The notes under the pieces were generated by a model. The model worked only from the letters and a program-made list of their open reading frames with translations, made no database searches and had not been told where the DNA came from. From Streptomyces toyocaensis (GTDB lineage Bacteria > Actinomycetota > Actinomycetes > Streptomycetales > Streptomycetaceae): a DNA stretch of 64,000 nucleotides. The stretch spans positions 103,687-167,686 of the forward strand of contig NZ_JFCB01000014.1 in NCBI RefSeq assembly GCF_000725125.1, given 5' to 3'. Shown one piece after another: positions 8,007 through 15,091 of the stretch (position 1 is the stretch's first letter; each line of letters opens with the position of its first letter). A program made the position numbers and the translations under genes.

Positions 8007-9176
8007 CTATCCGACGGCGGTCACGGTCCCCGCCCCCACGGTGCGGCCGCCCTCGCGGACGGCGAAGCCGAGCCCGGGCTCCAGCGGCACCTCGCGCCCC
8101 AGCTCCACGGTCAGGGTGACCGTGTCCCCGGGCAGGGCGACCGCCGCATCGCCGAGGTCGACGTCGCCCACCACGTCCGCCGTGCGGATGTAGAACTGCG
8201 GCCGGTACCCGGTCGACACGGGTGTCGTCCGGCCGCCCTCACGGGCGGACAGCACGTACACCCGCGCCGTGAACCGTCGGCTCGGCACCACGCTGCCCGG
8301 CGCGGCCACCACGTGCCCGCGCCGTACCGCGTCGCGCGGCACCCCGCGCAGCAGCAGTGCCACGTTGTCCCCCGCCTGCGCCTCCTGCATGGGCTTGCCG
8401 AAGGTCTCCAGACCGGTCACCACGGTCTCCACGCCGGCGCCGAGCACCTCGACCCGGTCGCCGACGCGGACCGTGCCGCGCTCCACCGCACCGGTCACGA
8501 CGGTTCCCCGGCCGGTGATCGTGAGCACGTTCTCCACCGGCAGCAGGAACGGCGCGTCCAGGTACCGCTCGGGCATGGGCACGTATGTGTCCACCGCGTC
8601 GAGCAGTGCGTCGATCGACGCCGTCCAGCGCGGGTCGCCCTCGAGCGCCTTCAGTCCGGACACCCGTACGACGGGGACCGACTCACCGCCGTAGCCGTGC
8701 GCGGAGAGCAGGTCGCGGACCTCCAGCTCGACCAGGTCGGTCAGCTCCTCGTCCCCCGCGTCGGCCTTGTTGAGGGCGACGACGATGTGGTCGACGCCCA
8801 CCTGGCGGGCGAGCAGGACGTGCTCGGCGGTCTGCGGCATGATCCCGTCCAGCGCGGAGACGACGAGGATCGCCCCGTCGAGCTGCGCGGCACCGGTGAC
8901 CATGTTCTTGACGTAGTCGGCGTGACCGGGCATGTCGACGTGCGCGTAGTGCCGGGTGTCGGTCTCGTACTCGACGTGCGCGATGTTGATGGTGATGCCG
9001 CGGGCGGCCTCCTCCGGGGCCCGGTCGATGCGGTCGAACGGCACGTAGCCGGCGGAGCCGCGCTCGGCGAGGACCTTGGTGATGGCGGCGGTCAGGGTGG
9101 TCTTGCCGTGGTCGACGTGGCCCATCGTGCCGATGTTCAGATGCGGTTTGGTGCGGACGTACGCCGTCTTGGACAT
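8007..9176 (-). CDS. tuf3: Elongation factor Tu, third paralogue type (EF-Tu3)
   Basis: A 389-residue EF-Tu that brings aminoacyl-tRNA to the ribosome in a GTP-dependent way. GTPase motifs: GHVDHGKT (19-26), RGITI (59-63), DMPGH (81-85), NKAD (136-139) and SGL (173-175). Housekeeping EF-Tu has DCPGH, NKCD and SAL at these places, so three motifs differ, and the protein is about eight residues shorter. No rpsL-rpsG-fus genes are near, which also marks it as the extra copy and not the str-operon tuf. In other Streptomyces the third EF-Tu is expressed poorly under normal growth and, in a kirromycin producer, was reported resistant to EF-Tu antibiotics; that role is inferred here. ATG 9176 has GAGGT seven bases upstream. 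Confidence 0.93.
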   Translation of the reverse strand: MSKTAYVRTKPHLNIGTMGHVDHGKTTLTAAITKVLAERGSAGYVPFDRIDRAPEEAARGITINIAHVEYETDTRHYAHVDMPGHADYVKNMVTGAAQLDGAILVVSALDGIMPQTAEHVLLARQVGVDHIVVALNKADAGDEELTDLVELEVRDLLSAHGYGGESVPVVRVSGLKALEGDPRWTASIDALLDAVDTYVPMPERYLDAPFLLPVENVLTITGRGTVVTGAVERGTVRVGDRVEVLGAGVETVVTGLETFGKPMQEAQAGDNVALLLRGVPRDAVRRGHVVAAPGSVVPSRRFTARVYVLSAREGGRTTPVSTGYRPQFYIRTADVVGDVDLGDAAVALPGDTVTLTVELGREVPLEPGLGFAVREGGRTVGAGTVTAVG

Positions 9177-9270
9177 GGCGGTACCTCGAAGTCTCTCGGT
9201 GGTGACGCGTGACGGCCCGGGGCGCGGCGGATCGGCGCGCGGCCGGGACGGGGACCCCAGGGACCTGGCC

Positions 9271-9313
9271 GACCCTCCCCCTGGGGGGTCCGCCGGACGA
9301 TCCGGGGAGGGTC
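9271..9313. promoter_or_regulatory. Nested inverted repeats in the tuf3 leader
   Basis: GACCCTCCCC (9271-9280) pairs perfectly with GGGGAGGGTC (9304-9313). The 23-base interval holds a second perfect repeat, GTCCG-C-CGGAC (9288-9298). The element lies about 95 bases before the tuf3 start, downstream of the separate AlkD terminator, so it may be a leader structure or operator controlling tuf3. The role is inference. Confidence 0.5.
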
Positions 9314-9436
9314 AGCTTCGGGCGCCGTCGACTGCGGCGAGGAGAGCGGGAACGGCAGCCTTCGGGGCATCCGCGACCGCGGATGCTGCGAGGTGGAAGG
9401 CGTACCGGAACATGGCGTCGATCATCACCGACGGCC

Positions 9437-9469
9437 CGCCCCCGCGTCGAACGGTTTTCGCGGGCGGCG
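9437..9469 (-). terminator. Hairpin terminator after the AlkD-like gene
   Basis: CGCCCCCGCG (9437-9446) pairs with CGCGGG-c-GGCG (9459-9469) with a single bulge and a 12-base loop. It begins nine bases beyond the AlkD stop on the minus strand. The 300 bases between AlkD and tuf3 (9177-9477) hold this hairpin, the tuf3 leader repeat and no gene. Confidence 0.6.
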
Positions 9470-9477
9470 TCCGGCCG

Positions 9478-10212
9478 CTACGCGCCGATGTTCCTCAGCG
9501 CCTCCCGCACCGACAGCGGCGCGAGGCGTCCCCGCTCACGCGCCAGGAAGGCGCGTACGGCGTCCGGGTCGGTCCTGGCGTACTCGCGCAGGCACCAGCC
9601 GATGGCCTTGCGGACGAAGAAGTCCGGGTGCCCGGACTGGCGCAGGCAGTAGCCGAAGAGGCGTTCGCTGTCGGTGCGCTCCTTGAAGCGCAGCTGGTGG
9701 AGCAGGGCGGCGCGGACGAGCCACATGTGGTCGTCCGTGATCCACTCGTCCATGTCGGCCGCGAGCCCCGGGTCGGCGGCGACCAGGGCACCGGCCACGT
9801 GCGCGGCGAGCGGGTCGACGGTGTCCCACCACGGGACGGTGGTGACGAGGTGCCGTACGACGGGCAGGAAGCCGGAGGTGCAGTGCCGTACGTGGCGGCG
9901 CAGGTAGTCGACGGCGAAGTACTGGTACTCGCGCTCGGGCAGGTCCCAGCAGCGCAGGGCGACGGCGGTGCAGTCGCCCTCGCCGGGCCGGGGCACCCCC
10001 GCCACGACGGTGCGGGACAGGGCACGGCGGACGGGCGTGGCCAGCCCCAGGAAGGGGGCGACGTCCTTCATGTACGCCCGCATGGCCGCTGCCCGCTCCG
10101 GATCGGCCGCCGCCCCGTAGGCGGCGGTGAGCCGCTCGATCACCGTGTCGGCCGACGGGCTGTCCGGTGCACGTGGTGTCCCGGCCGCCGGGCCGGCTCC
10201 TGTGACGCGCAT
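9478..10212 (-). CDS. DNA alkylation repair protein, AlkD-like HEAT-repeat glycosylase
   Basis: A 244-residue, Trp-rich all-helical protein. PFLGLATPVRRAL near residue 55, the repeat QYFAVDYLRRH, PWWDTVDPLAAHV and the C-terminal SGHPDFFVRKAIGWCLREYA are typical of the AlkC/AlkD family, which excises positively charged alkylated bases such as 3-methyladenine and 7-methylguanine without flipping the base. The conserved Trp and Asp of PWWDTVD fit the base-excision site. It is transcribed divergently from the TVP38-type gene. ATG 10212 is supported by a TAGTGT -10 seven bases upstream, so the mRNA may be leaderless. Confidence 0.88.
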   Translation of the reverse strand: MRVTGAGPAAGTPRAPDSPSADTVIERLTAAYGAAADPERAAAMRAYMKDVAPFLGLATPVRRALSRTVVAGVPRPGEGDCTAVALRCWDLPEREYQYFAVDYLRRHVRHCTSGFLPVVRHLVTTVPWWDTVDPLAAHVAGALVAADPGLAADMDEWITDDHMWLVRAALLHQLRFKERTDSERLFGYCLRQSGHPDFFVRKAIGWCLREYARTDPDAVRAFLARERGRLAPLSVREALRNIGA

Positions 10213-10219
10213 GAGACGA

Positions 10220-10255
10220 ACACTACGGCGATCACAGACATGTGTCGGTTAGTGT
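10220..10255. promoter_or_regulatory. Mirror-image divergent promoters, TAGTGT on each strand
   Basis: On the minus strand TAGTGT (10220-10225) ends seven bases before ATG 10212. On the plus strand TAGTGT (10250-10255) ends six bases before ATG 10262. Both genes would be read from leaderless transcripts starting only about 45 bases apart. CCGACA, 17 bases upstream of the minus -10, could be its -35. Confidence 0.55.
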
Positions 10256-10261
10256 CACCGG

Positions 10262-11050
10262 ATGCTCGATGCCACCACCCGCTCTGGGGGCACCGCCGCG
10301 GTCTCTCCCCGGGCCGCCGCAAACGACCTCGCGGTCGCCGTCCCCACGGCCGCTCCCACTCTCGCGCCCGCCACGGGTTTCGCCGCCCGGTGCGCGAGAG
10401 TGCTGCTGTCGCCGTGGTCGCGGCTGTCGCTGCTCGTCGTGCTGCTCGCCTCCGCGGCGTCGGCGATGCTGGTCCTCGAACCGCAGCGGCTGCTGACGGA
10501 CGGCTGGCCGGACCGGCTGGGCGGCGCCGCGGCGGTCCTGGCGTACGCGGTGGCCTACGGGGTCTGCACGGTGGCGTTCGTGCCGCGCCCGCTGCTGAAC
10601 CTCGCCGCGGGGGCGCTGTTCGCCTCCCAGCTGGGCCTGGCCGCCGCGCTGGGCGGTACGGTGCTGGGCGCCGGGCTGGCCTTCTGTCTGGGGCGGGCGC
10701 TCGGCCAGGAGGCGCTGCGTCCGCTGCTGCGTGGGCGCTGGCTGAAGGCGGCGGACGACCAGCTCAGCCGGCACGGCTTCCGCTCGATGCTGGCGGCCCG
10801 GCTGTTTCCCGGCATCCCCTTCGCCGCCTCGAACTACTGTGCCGCCGTCTCCCGGATGGGCCTGCTGCCGTTCCTGCTGGCGACGGCGCTCGGTTCGGTC
10901 CCGAACACCGCCGCCTACGTGGTGGCCGGCGCCCGCGCCTCGACGCCGACGTCCCCGGCCTTCCTGATCGCGCTGGCCTGCATCGCGGTGCCGGGCCTGG
11001 CGGGCGCCGCCGTGGCGTGGCGCAAGCGGCACAAGCTGCGCGGGCGGTGA
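10262..11050 (+). CDS. TVP38/TMEM64 (DedA/VTT) family membrane protein
   Basis: A 262-residue integral membrane protein. After a variable 55-residue N-terminus come about five hydrophobic segments, with FVPRPLLNLAAGALFASQLG, LGAGLAFCLGRALG and the ARLFPGIPFAASNYCAAVSRM re-entrant region that defines the VTT (SNARE-associated) domain. These proteins are linked to lipid scrambling and membrane homeostasis. The C-terminus is basic (RKRHKLRGR) and cytoplasmic. The start follows a leaderless-type -10. It converges on the thiolase gene with a 16-base gap. The specific function is unknown. Confidence 0.88.
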   Translation: MLDATTRSGGTAAVSPRAAANDLAVAVPTAAPTLAPATGFAARCARVLLSPWSRLSLLVVLLASAASAMLVLEPQRLLTDGWPDRLGGAAAVLAYAVAYGVCTVAFVPRPLLNLAAGALFASQLGLAAALGGTVLGAGLAFCLGRALGQEALRPLLRGRWLKAADDQLSRHGFRSMLAARLFPGIPFAASNYCAAVSRMGLLPFLLATALGSVPNTAAYVVAGARASTPTSPAFLIALACIAVPGLAGAAVAWRKRHKLRGR

Positions 11051-11066
11051 GCCGGCCGCCGGGGCG

Positions 11067-12236
11067 TCAGACGCTCTCGAGCACCATGGCGTTGGCCAGT
11101 CCGCCCGCCTCGCACATGGTCTGCAGGGCGTAGCGGGCGCCGCGCTCGCGCATCGCGTGGACCAGGGTCGTCGTGAGCCGGGTGCCGCTGGCACCGAGCG
11201 GGTGGCCGAGGGCGACGGCGCCGCCGTGGACGTTGACCTTGCCCAGGTCGGCGCCGGTTTCCTGCTGCCAGGCCAGGACCACACTGGAGAACGCCTCGTT
11301 GACCTCGAACAGGTCGATGTCGTCGAGCCCGAGACCGGCCCGGCGCAGCACCTTCTCGGTGGCCGGGACGACACCGGTGAGCATCAGCAGCGGGTCCGAG
11401 CCGGTGACGGCGAAGCTGTGCAGCCGCGCCAGCGGACGCAGGCCGAGCCGCGCGGCGGTCTCGCCCGAGGTGATGAGGACGGCGGAGGCGCCGTCGTTGA
11501 CGGGGCTGGCGTTGCCGGCCGTGACGTTCCACTCGATCTGCGGGAAGCGCTCGGCGAAGACCGGGTCGTGGTAGGCGGGGCGGAGGCCGGCCAGGACGTC
11601 GGCCGTCGTGTCCGGCCGTACGCACTCGTCGCGGGTGACGCCGTCCAGGGGCGCGACCTCGGCGTCGAACAGTCCGGCGTCCCAGGCAGCGGCGGCCCTG
11701 TGGTGCGAGGAGACGGCGAAGGCGTCCATCTGCTCACGGGTGATCGACCACTTGGCGGCGATGAGCTCGGCGCTGATGCCCTGCGGGACGAGCCCCTCCG
11801 GGTAGCGCCCGGCGACTCCGGGGCCGAAGGGGTCCTTGCCCTCGGGCACGTTGGACCACATCGGCACCCGGCTCATGGACTCCACACCGCAGGCGACGAC
11901 GAGGTCGTAGGCGCCCGCGAGGACCCCCTGGGCCGCGAAGTGCACGGCCTGTTGCGAGGAGCCGCACTGGCGGTCGACGGTGGTGGCCGGGACGGACTCC
12001 GGCAGACCGGCGGAGAGGGCGGCGTAGCGGGTGGTGTTCATAGCCTGCTCGCCGACCTGGTCGACGGTGCCGCCGATGACGTCGTCGATCAGCGCGGGGT
12101 CCACACCGGAGCGCTCGACGAGGGTGCGCAGGGTGTGGGCGAGGAGTTCGACGGGATGGACGTGCGCGAGGGCACCGTGCGGCTTGCCCTTGCCGATGGG
12201 GGTGCGTACGGCTTCGACGACGACTGCGTCACGCAT
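11067..12236 (-). CDS. Acetyl-CoA C-acyltransferase (thiolase)
   Basis: A 389-residue thiolase catalysing reversible thiolytic cleavage of 3-ketoacyl-CoA or condensation of acyl-CoAs. The acylated cysteine is C91 in VDRQCGSSQQA, the acyl-binding and general-base segments are EVNEAFSSVVLAW and GGAVALGHPLGASGTR, and the second active cysteine is in TMCEAGGLANA. Length is normal for the family. No acyl-CoA dehydrogenase or hydratase is adjacent, so the pathway is uncertain. It is divergent from an HxlR regulator, and the 129-base gap carries a 7-bp inverted repeat, so local control by that regulator is likely. Confidence 0.95.
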   Translation of the reverse strand: MRDAVVVEAVRTPIGKGKPHGALAHVHPVELLAHTLRTLVERSGVDPALIDDVIGGTVDQVGEQAMNTTRYAALSAGLPESVPATTVDRQCGSSQQAVHFAAQGVLAGAYDLVVACGVESMSRVPMWSNVPEGKDPFGPGVAGRYPEGLVPQGISAELIAAKWSITREQMDAFAVSSHHRAAAAWDAGLFDAEVAPLDGVTRDECVRPDTTADVLAGLRPAYHDPVFAERFPQIEWNVTAGNASPVNDGASAVLITSGETAARLGLRPLARLHSFAVTGSDPLLMLTGVVPATEKVLRRAGLGLDDIDLFEVNEAFSSVVLAWQQETGADLGKVNVHGGAVALGHPLGASGTRLTTTLVHAMRERGARYALQTMCEAGGLANAMVLESV

Positions 12237-12294
12237 GGTGCGGGCCTCCTTGGCCGCCCGGGCGGTACCGGGGGCGGGTCGGGAACGACGTACC

Positions 12295-12319
12295 GGTGAG
12301 TAGGAAATCCGGACTCACC
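12295..12319. promoter_or_regulatory. Candidate HxlR operator GGTGAGT-N11-ACTCACC
   Basis: A perfect 7-bp inverted repeat with an 11-base spacer lies between the divergent thiolase and HxlR genes. HxlR proteins bind as dimers to such sites next to their own gene. It is centred about 59 bases from the HxlR ATG and 71 from the thiolase ATG, able to affect both promoters. Confidence 0.6.
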
Positions 12320-12352
12320 ATAACCGGGTAAGTTGGAAAAGCAAACCTCACG

Positions 12353-12358
12353 TAGACT
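12353..12358 (+). promoter_or_regulatory. -10 hexamer TAGACT for leaderless HxlR mRNA
   Basis: TAGACT ends seven bases before ATG 12366 and no ribosome binding site is present, so the ATG is probably at the 5' end of the mRNA. This argues against the longer in-frame start at 12333. Confidence 0.55.
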
Positions 12359-12365
12359 CGCCCCC

Positions 12366-12836
12366 ATGGCCGCCCCCAAGGAACCGCGCCCCTGCTCGAT
12401 CGCCGACGCGCTCGCGCTCGTCGGCGAGAAGTACTCGCTGCTCGTCCTGCGCGAGGTGTGCCTCGGCAACGGCCGTTTCGACCAGCTCGTGCGCAACATC
12501 GGCGCGCCGCGCGACATCCTGGCCGCGCGGCTGCGACGACTCGTCGACGCCGGGATCCTGACCAAGGTCCCCTACAGCGAACGCCCCCAGCGCTTCGAGT
12601 ACCGGCCCACCCGGGCGGGCCTGGACCTGGAGCCCGTGCTGCTGCTCCTCAAGGAGTGGGGCGACCGCCATCTGCGCCCGGGCGGCGACCTGCCGATGGT
12701 GCTCGAGCACAGCTGCGGCGACGAGTTCGTCCCGGTCGTCACCTGCCGGGCCTGCGGCGACGAGGCGCGGCACGCGGAGCTGACGCCGCACCCGCAGGCC
12801 CCGGGGTGGACGGTGGGCGGCCCGGCGGCGGCCTGA
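12366..12836 (+). CDS. HxlR family transcriptional regulator
   Basis: A 156-residue winged-helix regulator. PCSIADALALVGEKYSLLVLREV opens the HxlR domain, RFDQLVRNIGAPRDILAARLRRLVDAGIL is the recognition helix region and YSERPQRFEYRPTRAGLDLEPVLLLLKEW the wing and dimer helix. The C-terminal tail is extended and contains HSCGDEF and TCRACGDEA, a pair of Cys-rich knuckles that might bind metal or sense redox state; this is inference. It is divergent from the thiolase gene and probably controls it through the repeat at 12295-12319. Confidence 0.9.
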   Translation: MAAPKEPRPCSIADALALVGEKYSLLVLREVCLGNGRFDQLVRNIGAPRDILAARLRRLVDAGILTKVPYSERPQRFEYRPTRAGLDLEPVLLLLKEWGDRHLRPGGDLPMVLEHSCGDEFVPVVTCRACGDEARHAELTPHPQAPGWTVGGPAAA

Positions 12837-12992
12837 GCCCTCCGGGGCGGCGGACCGCAAAGCCCCTGTGCGGCGGGTTCATCTTGGGGCGCTACGCTTC
12901 CCCCTCGGCGCGCCTGTTCATCGATCACCGCACACGGCGGTGCGGTGCGCCCTTCGTCCGTCCCACGATCGGCACTTGGACTCCGCTACCTC

Positions 12993-13868
12993 ATGTCTTG
13001 GTTTGAATCCCTCATCCTCGGACTCGTCCAGGGGCTGACCGAGTTCCTGCCCGTCTCCTCCAGTGCGCACCTGCGGCTGACCGCGGCCTTCTCCGGCTGG
13101 GAGGACCCGGGTGCGGCCTTCACCGCGATCACCCAGATCGGCACGGAGGCGGCGGTGCTGATCTACTTCCGCAAGGACATCGGGCGGATCCTGTCGGCCT
13201 GGAGCCGCTCCCTCACGGACAAGGAGATGCGCCGGGACCAGGACGCGCGCATGGGCTGGCTGGTCATCGTCGGCTCGATCCCCATCGGTGTGCTCGGGGT
13301 GACCCTCAAGGACCAGATCGAGGGGCCGTTCCGCGATCTGCGGCTCACCGCGGCGATGCTGATCGGCATGGGCGTCGTGCTCGGCGTCGCCGACCGCCTC
13401 GCCGCGCGGGACGAGAGCGGCGGCCGGCACCGGGTGGCCAAACGGCGCAAGGAACTCGGGGACCTGACCGTCAGGGACGGCCTGATCTACGGCGTCTGCC
13501 AGGCCATGGCCCTGATCCCGGGCGTCTCCCGCTCCGGCGCCACCATCAGCGGCGGCCTGTTCATGGGCTACCGGCGCGAGGCCGCGGCCCGCTACTCCTT
13601 CCTGCTCGCCATCCCCGCGGTCCTGGCCTCCGGTCTGTTCGAACTGAAGGACGCGGCGGAGGGCGGGCACGTCTCCTGGGGTCCCACGCTCTTCGCCACG
13701 GTCATCGCCTTCGCGACCGGCTACGCGGTGATCGCCTGGTTCATGAAGTTCATCTCGACCAAGAGCTTCATGCCGTTCGTCTGGTACCGCATCGCCCTCG
13801 GCGTGGTGATCATCTTCCTGGTCGCCACGGGTGCGCTCAGCCCGCACGCGGCGGAGTCGGCCGGCTGA
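12993..13868 (+). CDS. uppP: Undecaprenyl-diphosphatase UppP (BacA type)
   Basis: A 291-residue integral membrane enzyme that removes phosphate from undecaprenyl diphosphate to recycle the lipid carrier for peptidoglycan synthesis; it also gives bacitracin tolerance. The signature near the N-terminus, GLVQGLTEFLPVSSSAHL, supplies the catalytic Glu and the Ser-rich loop, and the second active-site region is LIPGVSRSGATISGG. About eight hydrophobic segments are present and the length is standard. ATG 12993 is chosen because MSWFESLILGLVQG is the usual N-terminus. It is a lone gene after the HxlR regulator. Confidence 0.96.
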   Translation: MSWFESLILGLVQGLTEFLPVSSSAHLRLTAAFSGWEDPGAAFTAITQIGTEAAVLIYFRKDIGRILSAWSRSLTDKEMRRDQDARMGWLVIVGSIPIGVLGVTLKDQIEGPFRDLRLTAAMLIGMGVVLGVADRLAARDESGGRHRVAKRRKELGDLTVRDGLIYGVCQAMALIPGVSRSGATISGGLFMGYRREAAARYSFLLAIPAVLASGLFELKDAAEGGHVSWGPTLFATVIAFATGYAVIAWFMKFISTKSFMPFVWYRIALGVVIIFLVATGALSPHAAESAG

Positions 13869-13954
13869 GTCCCGTTCGGGACGTGACCGGGGCACGTGAC
13901 CGAGAACATACGGGTTGCGTAGCCGTCCGGTAGCGCACCGTCAGTCCATGGCCC

Positions 13955-13960
13955 TAGGCT
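13955..13960 (+). promoter_or_regulatory. -10 hexamer TAGGCT for the 59-aa gene
   Basis: TAGGCT ends seven bases before ATG 13968 and there is no ribosome binding site, so a leaderless transcript is expected. Confidence 0.5.
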
Positions 13961-13967
13961 GGTCGGC

Positions 13968-14147
13968 ATGTCCCCCGATTTAACGACCCCTGGTTCCGTG
14001 CGGTCCGCCGCCGAAATCAACGAGCAGATCCGCGCCCTGTGGCTGCGCGCGGGTGGCTCCCTGTCCGCCCAGGAACGCGCGGAGTACGAACTGCTCGTGG
14101 TCGAGTGGGCGGCGGCGATCCGCAGCCGGGTCGTCGAAGCGGCCTGA
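13968..14147 (+). CDS. Conserved small protein, 59 residues
   Basis: A short open frame translating as MSPDLTTPGSVRSAAEINE followed by QIRALWLRAGGSLSAQER and a C-terminal helix ending in SRVVEAA. Codon third positions are almost all G or C, as in true Streptomyces genes, and a leaderless-type -10 precedes it. The sequence predicts two amphipathic helices and no signal peptide or membrane helix. I believe similar small proteins are widespread in Streptomyces, but I cannot assign a function. It converges on the SDR gene with a 25-base gap. Confidence 0.7.
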   Translation: MSPDLTTPGSVRSAAEINEQIRALWLRAGGSLSAQERAEYELLVVEWAAAIRSRVVEAA

Positions 14148-14172
14148 TCACCCCCGCCCCCGCCGTCACGCC

Positions 14173-14913
14173 TCAGCGTCCGCCCGCGACCCGCAGCACC
14201 GCCCCCGTGGTATACGAGGCGTCCGGCGACATCAGCCACGCCACGGCCGCCGCGATCTCCTCGGCCTGCCCCGCCCGCCGCAGCGGAACGGCACCGGCGA
14301 CCTGCCGCGCACGGTCGGGGGCGCCCATGGCGGCGTGCATCTCCGTGTCGATCACGCCGGGAGCGACCGCGTTGACGCGGATGCCGTCCGGACCGAGCTC
14401 CTTGGCCAGTCCCACGGTCAGCGCGTCGACGGCGGCCTTGGTCGCCGCGTAGTGCACGTACTCGTTCGGACTTCCCAGCGTGGCGGCGCCCGAGGAGATG
14501 TTCACGATCACGCCCTCGCCCCGGGGGACCATGAGCTGCGCGGCCCGTCGCGCACACAGCAGCGTCCCCATCAGGTTGACGTCGACGACCCGCCGCAGGG
14601 CGCCCGTGTCGGCCTCGGTCAACCGCCCGAGCGGTCCCGTCACCGCCGCGTTGTTGACCAGCCCCGACACCGGACCGAGTTCCCGCTCCGCCACCTCGAA
14701 GAGCCGCTCGACCTCCGCCTCGACGGACGTGTCCGCGCGCACGGTCACGGCCCGCGCCCCGGCCGCCCGCACCCCCTCCGCCACCGCCTCGGCGGCGGCG
14801 CGGTCGCGGGCGTAGTCCACCACCACGTCGTGCCCCTGCGCCGCGAGCCGCAGACAGGTCGCGGCCCCGATCCCCCGGCTCCCACCGGTGACCACCGTGA
14901 CCAGACGCTTCAT
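14173..14913 (-). CDS. Short-chain dehydrogenase/reductase (SDR)
   Basis: A 246-residue classical SDR. TGGSRGIG is the NADP-binding glycine motif, NNAAVTGP follows strand four, the catalytic Ser is in IVNISSG and the Tyr-x3-Lys pair is YAATK. The length and the C-terminal VLRVAGGR strand match 3-oxoacyl reductase-like or glucose dehydrogenase-like enzymes. The substrate is unknown. The ribosome binding site CAGGAGGT lies six to seven bases before ATG 14913. It is not obviously part of an operon: the MurL-like gene upstream ends about 180 bases away. Confidence 0.92.
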   Translation of the reverse strand: MKRLVTVVTGGSRGIGAATCLRLAAQGHDVVVDYARDRAAAEAVAEGVRAAGARAVTVRADTSVEAEVERLFEVAERELGPVSGLVNNAAVTGPLGRLTEADTGALRRVVDVNLMGTLLCARRAAQLMVPRGEGVIVNISSGAATLGSPNEYVHYAATKAAVDALTVGLAKELGPDGIRVNAVAPGVIDTEMHAAMGAPDRARQVAGAVPLRRAGQAEEIAAAVAWLMSPDASYTTGAVLRVAGGR

Positions 14914-15091
14914 GAGTACCTCCTGGCAATGAGCACGAGACGAAGATCCTCAGGCTGCCAGAAGCGCGAGCCCCTTGTCGTCGAGGGACGAGCCGTCGCC
15001 CGAAGGCGTCGTCCGACGACCACGGCGGGCCGGACCGATGACCGGATGCGGACGCACCGGGAGGAAACCGGAGAAGGCAGCCCGACGGCTG

